From Verrucomicrobiota bacterium (GTDB lineage Bacteria > Verrucomicrobiota > Verrucomicrobiia > Limisphaerales > JADLHS01), in the NCBI GenBank assembly GCA_025360895.1, contig JANYBF010000023.1, positions 1 to 11,927 on the forward strand: a DNA stretch of 11,927 nucleotides, given 5' to 3'. Below are positions 7,988 through 11,927 of this stretch, piece after piece. Made by a program: the position numbers and the translations under genes. The notes below the pieces were generated by a model. It saw nothing but the letters and a program-made list of their open reading frames with translations. It was not told the origin of the DNA and did no database searches. The stretch's first letter is position 1, and every line of letters starts with the position of its first letter.

Positions 7988-8138
7988 CCGGCGGGGCGAC
8001 ATCTTTGTAGAATCCGCGATGGAAATGAATGATGGAAATGAATTCAAGCTCCGGCCGGAGCGGAATATGCCGCCCCGAAGGGGCTGAGGAACTTGGTGGC
8101 GCGGGTGGCTACAATGATTTTGCTCCTGGCGGAGTTGC
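7988..8138. repeat. Composite palindromic repeat debris upstream of engB
   Basis: A non-coding block of stacked short repeats. Seen: a GC-rich stretch running into CGACATCTTTGTAGAAT (to 8013); a perfect 13-bp tandem repeat of GATGGAAATGAAT (8018-8043); the 14-bp palindrome GCTCCGG/CCGGAGC (8048-8061); the overlapping imperfect palindrome GCGG-AATATG-CCGC (8060-8073); and the hairpin GCCCC-GAA-GGGGC (8072-8084). Near 8103-8135 the minus strand reads GGAGCAAAATCATTGTAG, resembling the first element in inverted orientation (shared ATC-TTTGTAG-like core). The block abuts the carB fragment at 8139. It looks like a decayed palindromic mobile element rather than a gene. Confidence 0.55.
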
Positions 8139-8354
8139 GGCCAATCTCCAGCGAGCGCAGGCATTTTTGCAGGCTTTCCTTGAACATTCGGCCGAGGGCC
8201 ATGGCTTCGCCGACGCTTTTCATCTGCGTGGTGAGCGTGAAAGGTGGCCGTGCGCCAGCACCTTGCGGGAATTTCACGAAGGCAAAGCGCGTCCCGCAAA
8301 GCGGGATTGGTAACGACTTAATCAATGCTCGGCTCGAAGCTCGCGGGGGGTTCC
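8139..8354 (-). pseudogene. carB: carB fragment A (carbamoyl-phosphate synthase large subunit remnant)
   Basis: On the minus strand the frames read PPASFEPSID-stop-VVT, then RFAFVKFPQG, then TLTTQMKSVGEAMALGR and MFKESLQKCLRSLEIG. This follows CarB closely (the E. coli-type text is ASFEPSIDYVVTKIPRF...LTTQMKSVGEVMAIGRT...ESLQKALRGLEVG), at the end of the first ATP-grasp half. It is broken: TAA (8320-8318) replaces the Tyr codon after SID; a TCCCGC-TTT-GCGGGA hairpin (8292-8306) replaces the Lys-Ile-Pro codons; extra bases separate FPQG from TLTTQ; and a C-run shifts the frame before ASFEP. About 70 residues of a protein of roughly 1,070 remain. It is not a functional gene. It lies between palindromic debris (left) and the end of the methyltransferase gene (right). 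Confidence 0.85.
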
Positions 8355-8401
8355 CACATTGGATTCACCATCAAATGGGCGCAGCAGAACGGCAAGCTGG
8401 T

Positions 8402-9304
8402 TTACACCAAGCAGACTTGAGCGGGAACTGAACGTCCGTGACTGCCGATGCTGGCAAACTCGAGAACATTTTCTAAAGATTCACTGTTGCTGGCGGCTTT
8501 GTCCATTCGCGCTTCGGCAATCCGGCAATAATCTCCGTTGATTTCGCAGGCAACAAACTGACGGCCAAGTCTCTGACAAACCACCGGCACAGTTCCCGAA
8601 CCGCAGAACGGATCGAACACCAAATCGCCCAGATTCGAACTGGCTTTGATAATCCGCTCCATCAACTTCTCGGGCTTCTGAATCGTGTTCAGCAATTCGC
8701 GGCTGACCAGTTCTTTTGATTTGTAAGTGAGTTGCTTGATGTCTCCCCACACATTACCGGGATTTTTGCCGTCGGGATGGAAGGCCGTTTTGCCGAACTT
8801 GCCGTTGTGCACGGAGGGCACGCGCTCGCAGCGCAGCCGGTGCTCCAACTCGACCAACTGCGGCACACGGATCGCATCAAGGTTGAACGTCTTCGGCTTG
8901 CCCTTGGTGAAATAACAAATCACGTCGTAATTGTTCGTGTAGGAAATGCGTCCCTGCGCCAGCCGACTGGGCTGATACCAAACAATTTTCGACTGCAACG
9001 TGAGAAACGAGCGGTAATCAATGAAATCAATGCAGTCAGGCTTGCCGAACAAGTAAGCAGCACCGCCGGGTTTGAGCAGCCGGGAAAATGACTTCAACAG
9101 TTCGAGATTGAAATGCTGGATGTCCGCCACGTTGTCCCAATCGTGTGTCGTGACTGCATAAGGGCCGTCGCAAACGATGAGATCGAACGATTCGTCTGGC
9201 AAGCCGCGCATCAAAGATTGCGCGTCAGTTTGTTGAATTGTTCCAATGATAGAATCAATCTTGCGCACGCCAAAACTATAGCGGACAAAATTTATTTTTC
9301 CCAA
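8402..9304 (-). CDS. Orphan DNA methyltransferase, N4-cytosine/N6-adenine type (beta class)
   Basis: S-adenosylmethionine-dependent DNA amino-methyltransferase. Motif order is catalytic first and SAM-binding last, as in beta-class enzymes. Motif IV reads DGPY (46-49, in FDLIVCDGPYAV) where DPPY or SPPW is usual; the middle part (about 90-205) would hold target recognition. NTIQKPEKLMERII (206-219) precedes motif I DPFCGSGT at 231-238, followed by the CEINGDYCRIAEAR helix at 253-266. The longest frame begins at TTG 9304 directly after a carB scar; a GTG at 9268 (Val13) is an alternative start, so the first dozen residues are uncertain. The last residues (after about 275) run into debris shared with the neighbouring scar. 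No restriction endonuclease or specificity subunit is near, so it is probably solitary or a transferred phage-type enzyme. The family is secure; base specificity and target are unknown. Confidence 0.88.
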   Translation of the reverse strand: MGKINFVRYSFGVRKIDSIIGTIQQTDAQSLMRGLPDESFDLIVCDGPYAVTTHDWDNVADIQHFNLELLKSFSRLLKPGGAAYLFGKPDCIDFIDYRSFLTLQSKIVWYQPSRLAQGRISYTNNYDVICYFTKGKPKTFNLDAIRVPQLVELEHRLRCERVPSVHNGKFGKTAFHPDGKNPGNVWGDIKQLTYKSKELVSRELLNTIQKPEKLMERIIKASSNLGDLVFDPFCGSGTVPVVCQRLGRQFVACEINGDYCRIAEARMDKAASNSESLENVLEFASIGSHGRSVPAQVCLV

Positions 9305-9305
9305 C

Positions 9306-9495
9306 TTAATTCTTCACTCCCGCCAACTCCTCCTCAAAGTCCACGATTTCCTTAATCTGAACGAGAAACCAGCGGTCAATCTTCGTGAGGTTGAAAATTT
9401 CTTCGATAGTGAAGCCGACGGGGAGGCGTGGCGGATGAAGAAGATGCGTTCGGCGTTGGGCACGCTCAGTTTGCGGCTGATGACGTCGCGGGCGG
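9306..9495 (-). pseudogene. carB: carB fragment C (carbamoyl-phosphate synthase large subunit remnant)
   Basis: On the minus strand one frame gives VISRKLSVPNAERIFFIRHA (to about 9425). The next frame then continues as LPVGFTIEEIFN and LTKIDRWFLVQIKEIVDF to EEELAGVKN and TAA (9308-9306). Joined, this matches the CarB oligomerisation-domain start (E. coli-type RRELKDAGADRIWYIADAF...VFNLTNIDRWFLVQIEELV). Restoring one lost C in the run at 9425 gives RHALPVGFT without a break, so it is a single-base deletion. It begins shortly after the sialidase-like gene ends and stops at the very start of the methyltransferase frame. In CarB this piece lies just C-terminal to fragment A. It is far too short to function. 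Confidence 0.82.
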
Positions 9496-9551
9496 CGGAA
9501 ACAGAAGGCACGACGGGTAACGTTGAGCGTGGTGCGGAGTGTGATCGTCCC

Positions 9552-10721
9552 TTAATAAATAATCGTGAATCCGCCGTTCTTGTTCGCTACGACGGTTATG
9601 AGACTCCACACAGGCACAACCGCACCGCGACCGGATGACTTTCGTCCCGTTTCAATATCGACCAACTCCCACACGAGCGGACCACCCCTGCCCCAGCCGG
9701 CGTCCTCCACCCACGCTATCAATTCTTGTTGCCAGTGATTTTCGCTGCCCGCAGCCACGACCGGATACTTGCGTTTTCCTTTTCCCTCGGGTTCTGACAC
9801 GCCGTAAGACCACGATAGCGGTGTTACTGCACCCACTTGAATCTGCCCCGCCGTCTCCCACGCTGCGAGCCAGGTGTCGCCGAAACCCTGCGCCAAGGCC
9901 ATGCTGCTCATCGGGCACGCCATCAAATGCCACGGACCAACCACCAGATTGGTGAAAGTGTTTCCTGCATCGCGCGACATTAACAAGGTCGCATCCCTTC
10001 CCGTTCCGCCCGTCGCCGCGCGATACAACACCCCGACACGCCCGTGCGAATCCGCAAACGCCTTCAGCCCGCAGCACCCGCACGCACCGGTGAACTTTGG
10101 GCTTACCGCCCGCTCCCGCGCGAAAGTTTTTCCGTCGTCCGATGACTTGGCGATAAACACCGCGCGATTCGTCTCCTCCATCACCGCGCTTTCCGGGAAC
10201 GCATGCCACACCACGAAGACATTTCCCTTTTCATCCGCCGCCACCGAACCGCCGCCATCCAGCGCCACGGTTGTCGTGATCAAATTGCGCTCCGGCTCGA
10301 AGGCCTTGCCCGCGTCATTGAGCCGCGTGTAAAACATTGGCGCGCTTCTCACGGATTCAGTTTTTGCATTTACCGCGCCGTTCCACGCCACATGAACGCG
10401 CCCGTTCCGGCCCAGCGCCAGTTGCGCGCCGCGAATCGTGCCGAGCGCGACGGCGCTGCCGGGCCGGCTGTTCACCCGCAACGGAGCGGAGAAATTCGTC
10501 TGGCCGGTTGCGCGCACGACATAAAACACATTGCAAGCTTCCGGTTCGCCCTTCAAATAAATCAAATGCAACGCGCCCTTGGCATCTTCAACCGCTTGCG
10601 GCTGCAAACCGCCGTCCGGCGTCCGCAGCAACCGCACTTCCGACGGCGACACAGCCGTCGCACTGACGGCCAGGAACGCCAGCGATAACGCCGCCAGTCG
10701 CGAGAGATGCTTGGAAATCAC
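9552..10721 (-). CDS. Secreted sialidase-like (BNR/Asp-box) beta-propeller protein
   Basis: Predicted exported protein of 389 residues with a sialidase-type six-bladed propeller fold. The start is taken at GTG 10721, because ISKHLSRLAALSLAFLAVS with cleavage near ATA/VS (23-24) is then a normal signal peptide; the longer frame from 10835 would add 38 residues encoded by REP debris. Asp-box motifs: SSDDGKTF at 193-200, SRDAGNTF at 249-256, and a degenerate NDAGKAF at 135-141. A Cys-rich GACGCCGL (213-220) plus Cys269 suggest disulfides or metal binding. The catalytic Arg triad, Asp and Tyr/Glu of true sialidases cannot be assigned by eye, so enzymatic sialidase activity is not claimed; many such proteins are other exo-glycosidases or binding proteins. 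It stands between carB fragments C and B and is probably transcribed alone. Confidence 0.72.
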   Translation of the reverse strand: MISKHLSRLAALSLAFLAVSATAVSPSEVRLLRTPDGGLQPQAVEDAKGALHLIYLKGEPEACNVFYVVRATGQTNFSAPLRVNSRPGSAVALGTIRGAQLALGRNGRVHVAWNGAVNAKTESVRSAPMFYTRLNDAGKAFEPERNLITTTVALDGGGSVAADEKGNVFVVWHAFPESAVMEETNRAVFIAKSSDDGKTFARERAVSPKFTGACGCCGLKAFADSHGRVGVLYRAATGGTGRDATLLMSRDAGNTFTNLVVGPWHLMACPMSSMALAQGFGDTWLAAWETAGQIQVGAVTPLSWSYGVSEPEGKGKRKYPVVAAGSENHWQQELIAWVEDAGWGRGGPLVWELVDIETGRKSSGRGAVVPVWSLITVVANKNGGFTIIY

Positions 10722-10781
10722 AGCGGGATTAGACCAGCGGAGAAATCGCGAAGCAACCTTCAAACGGGCGTGGCCCGGTTT

Positions 10782-10824
10782 GGAGCGCGGAGCATTGCTC
10801 CGCCAGCCTTGGCGCGGCCAAGGC
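10782..10824. repeat. Double-hairpin REP relative
   Basis: GGAGC (10782-10786) is followed by the perfect stem GCGGAGC/GCTCCGC (10787-10793 and 10797-10803, loop ATT). Immediately after comes a second perfect stem GCCTTGGC/GCCAAGGC (10806-10813 and 10817-10824, loop GCG). The head equals that of the REP family near the transposase gene, but the loop is 3 nt and the TTCAAC tail is missing. It forms the left edge of carB fragment B and lies in the leader of the sialidase-like gene. Confidence 0.75.
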
Positions 10825-10846
10825 AACCATGACATTCACACTGCTT

Positions 10847-10930
10847 GAGGGTCGGGTCGGCTTGCGGGAATTTCTCGAAGGCGAAGCGCGGAATCTTGGT
10901 GACGACGTAATCCATGGTCGGCTCGAAGCA
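10847..10930 (-). pseudogene. carB: carB fragment B (carbamoyl-phosphate synthase large subunit remnant)
   Basis: The minus strand reads CFEPTMDYVVTKIPR followed by FAFEKFPQADPTL, nearly identical to the conserved CarB block at the end of the first ATP-grasp half. About 28 codons are intact in one frame. On one side the frame runs into the double-hairpin repeat right after the Thr-Leu codons; on the other it is cut by a REP element starting at 10934. It covers the same CarB positions as the first part of fragment A, but it keeps Tyr-Val-Val-Thr-Lys-Ile-Pro intact. It is thus an independent, less decayed copy. Confidence 0.85.
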
Positions 10931-10933
10931 GCA

Positions 10934-10960
10934 GGAGCGCGGCATTTATGCCGCTTCAAC
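10934..10960 (+). repeat. REP element 1 (plus orientation)
   Basis: GGAGC, stem arms GCGGCAT and ATGCCGC around a TT loop, then TTCAAC, followed by ATCCGAA. It is the first of the pair flanking the transposase leader. Between it and REP 2 the tail is mirrored: TTCAACAT (10955-10962) and ATGTTGAA (10986-10993) are inverted copies. Confidence 0.88.
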
Positions 10961-11015
10961 ATCCGAATTCAAACAACGCTCGAAAATGTTGAAGGTTTCT
11001 CTACACTCGTGCGGT

Positions 11016-11038
11016 GAAGCGGCATAAATGCCGCGCTC
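11016..11038 (-). repeat. REP element 2 (minus orientation, in transposase leader)
   Basis: Inverted copy of REP 1 with the same stem arms (GCGGCAT/ATGCCGC, loop TT), GAGC head and TTCACC tail. It ends 8 nt before the ATG of the transposase gene at 11047, so the hairpin could form in the mRNA leader and limit translation. With REP 1 it makes a head-to-head pair like the BIMEs of enterobacteria. Confidence 0.85.
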
Positions 11039-11046
11039 AATTCGCA

Positions 11047-11751
11047 ATGGAATCATCGAAACCAACTCGCCGCACGCTGCCGAAGAATATCGGCTTGCTG
11101 GAACTTATCCGAGCGAAGCGCGAATGGAGTTGGAAGCCATCGGTTGACGAATTGAAGAAAGGTTTTCGCGGCTGGCATCAGCGCGGTTATCTGCCGCACT
11201 TCGACGCGCCGGGTGTCACTCAATTCATCACGTTTCAGCTTCACGATTCATTTCCCATCACGCGCCGCGCGGAGTTTGAGGCGATTCTGAAAGAGCCGGA
11301 CGATTCCGCGAAACGCCGCAAACTCGAAGCGTGGCTGGATCGCGGTCACGGCGAATGTTGGCTGCGTCGGCCAGACGTGGCTGAACTCGTGGAGAAGATT
11401 CTTCTCGACGGCGACGGACACGACTATCGGCTGCAAGCTTGGATTGTTATGCCGAATCATGTTCATCTGGTGGTGGATGTCTGGGACGTGCCGCTGGTGA
11501 AACTGATCAACGCGTGGAAAGGCAAATCGTCGCGCGAAGATAACAAGCTGCTGGGTCGTCGTGGTGCATTCTGGCAGGAGGATTACTACGACACGGTCAT
11601 CCGTGGCGAAGCGCATTTGAAGCGCGCCATTCGTTACACCGAACAAAATCCCGTGAAGGCGTATCTGACAAAAGCCGCCCGTGATTGGCCGTGGAGCAGC
11701 GCCCGTCTTCGCGACGAATACGAACGCCTCCCGTGGCAGCGTGAATCATAG
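11047..11751 (+). CDS. REP-associated tyrosine transposase (RAYT, Y1_Tnp/IS200-like family)
   Basis: Single-copy-type HUH transposase that in known RAYT systems nicks and moves REP hairpins as single strands. The start at ATG 11047 gives 234 residues; a GTG at 11014 would only add codons made of REP 2. Seen: RGYLPHFDAPGVTQFITFQL (46-65, typical N-terminal strand), the HUH motif in VMPNHVHLVV with His138 and His140, GAFWQEDYYDTVIR (173-186), and RYTEQNPVKAYL (196-207), whose Tyr197 is the likely nucleophile by analogy to Y1 transposases. The C-terminal WPWSSARL (214-221) is typical of the family. REPs lie on both sides, and the G of the TAG stop is also the first base of REP 3. This context, not only the family, supports the RAYT call. 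No second transposase gene or IS ends are seen. Confidence 0.92.
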   Translation: MESSKPTRRTLPKNIGLLELIRAKREWSWKPSVDELKKGFRGWHQRGYLPHFDAPGVTQFITFQLHDSFPITRRAEFEAILKEPDDSAKRRKLEAWLDRGHGECWLRRPDVAELVEKILLDGDGHDYRLQAWIVMPNHVHLVVDVWDVPLVKLINAWKGKSSREDNKLLGRRGAFWQEDYYDTVIRGEAHLKRAIRYTEQNPVKAYLTKAARDWPWSSARLRDEYERLPWQRES

Positions 11752-11774
11752 GAGCGCGGCATTCATGCCGCTTT
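11751..11774 (+). repeat. REP element 3
   Basis: GGAGC (first G shared with the transposase stop codon), arms GCGGCAT/ATGCCGC, loop TC, then TTTGC, a degenerate tail. It has the same stem as REPs 1 and 2. Confidence 0.85.
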
Positions 11775-11780
11775 GCATTT

Positions 11781-11807
11781 GGAGCGCGGGCTTCAGCCCG
11801 CTTCAAC
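11781..11807 (+). repeat. REP element 4
   Basis: GGAGC, arms GCGGGCT/AGCCCGC, loop TC, TTCAAC tail extended by GCGCGAA. The stem core differs from REP 3 on both arms with pairing kept. It is separated from REP 3 by 6 nt. Confidence 0.88.
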
Positions 11808-11852
11808 GCGCGAAGTTCGGGAATCTCACAAAATATTAAGCGCTTGATTTGC

Positions 11853-11888
11853 GGACGGTGAAGTGCCGTAAACGGCACGCTCCGTCCG
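11853..11888 (-). repeat. REP element 5 (minus orientation)
   Basis: On the minus strand: GGAGC, arms GTGCCGT/ACGGCAC, loop TT, TTCACC tail. An outer inverted repeat CGGACGG/CCGTCCG (11853-11859 and 11882-11888) extends the fold. It faces REP 6. Confidence 0.85.
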
Positions 11889-11889
11889 A

Positions 11890-11916
11890 GGGGCGCGACC
11901 TTCAGGTCGCTTCAAC
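11890..11916 (+). repeat. REP element 6
   Basis: GGGGC head (one change), arms GCGACCT/AGGTCGC, loop TC, TTCAAC tail extended by GTGCGAA. A further stem variant with full pairing, ending 11 nt before the window edge. Confidence 0.87.
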
Positions 11917-11927
11917 GTGCGAACGGG

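Noticed and set aside
8325..8420. Short plus-strand frame ending GFTIKWAQQNGKLVYTKQT
   Set aside because: It looks protein-like, perhaps the C-terminal end of a lost gene, but it overlaps carB fragment A antisense and the methyltransferase 3' end, and I could not assign it to a family.
7903..9511. Simple model of one carB gene split by insertion of the methyltransferase
   Set aside because: On the coding strand the later CarB piece (C) precedes the earlier piece (A), so a single insertion into one carB copy cannot give this order.
10722..10835. N-terminal extension of the sialidase-like protein (38 residues from 10835)
   Set aside because: It is encoded by the double-hairpin repeat and precedes a good signal peptide that begins at GTG 10721.
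10729..10962. Minus-strand frame starting MLKRHKCRAPAA
   Set aside because: The first residues are translated REP sequence and the rest is carB fragment B and repeat read out of frame.
11751..11916. CRISPR-like array impression of repeated units after the transposase
   Set aside because: Units vary in stem sequence, orientation and spacing (6 nt to about 50 nt), and no cas genes are present; they are REP hairpins.

Overview
The window looks like a chromosomal piece of a moderately GC-rich Gram-negative bacterium, most likely Verrucomicrobiota (Pedosphaera/Limisphaerales-like). This is inferred from the duplicated PilB/PilT/PilC cluster, a secreted Fn3/Ig-like beta-sandwich protein, few recognisable Shine-Dalgarno sites, and a REP-associated tyrosine transposase (RAYT) surrounded by GGAGC-headed palindromes. 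No rRNA or tRNA is visible, so the taxonomy is an inference, not a proof.

Left third (1-5214, all minus strand): a compact type IV pilus operon read right to left. It encodes a PilB/GspE-type assembly ATPase (5214-3496), the PilT retraction ATPase (3457-2354), a second PilB/GspE-type ATPase (2341-632) and the N-terminal part of the inner-membrane platform protein PilC (619-1, cut by the window edge). The two PilB paralogues flank pilT. Gaps are 38, 12 and 12 nt, so co-transcription is likely. The upstream paralogue has a changed Walker B region. A candidate promoter lies about 45-75 nt upstream of its GTG start.

Middle (5215-7902): a 504-nt gap with no supported gene, then a plus-strand secreted protein (5719-7038) with one Fn3 domain and a recently duplicated 106-residue beta-sandwich unit. 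Facing it is the ribosome-assembly GTPase gene engB/ysxC (7902-7168, minus).

Right half (7903-11927): an accessory, scarred region. Three short, degraded minus-strand pieces of carB (carbamoyl-phosphate synthase large subunit) were recognised at about 8139-8354, 9306-9495 and 10847-10930. All come from one stretch of about 100 residues of CarB, around the end of its first ATP-grasp half. Between them sit two minus-strand cargo genes: an orphan beta-class N4/N6 DNA methyltransferase with an unusual DGPY motif, and a secreted sialidase-like (BNR/Asp-box) beta-propeller. To their right is a RAYT gene (11047-11751, plus) with at least six REP palindromes around it. The REPs keep a constant head (GGAGC) and tail (TTCAAC or close variants), while the 7-bp stem arms vary with full compensation. 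The repeated carB scars at the edges of cargo genes and the covarying REP family are the two most interesting signals.
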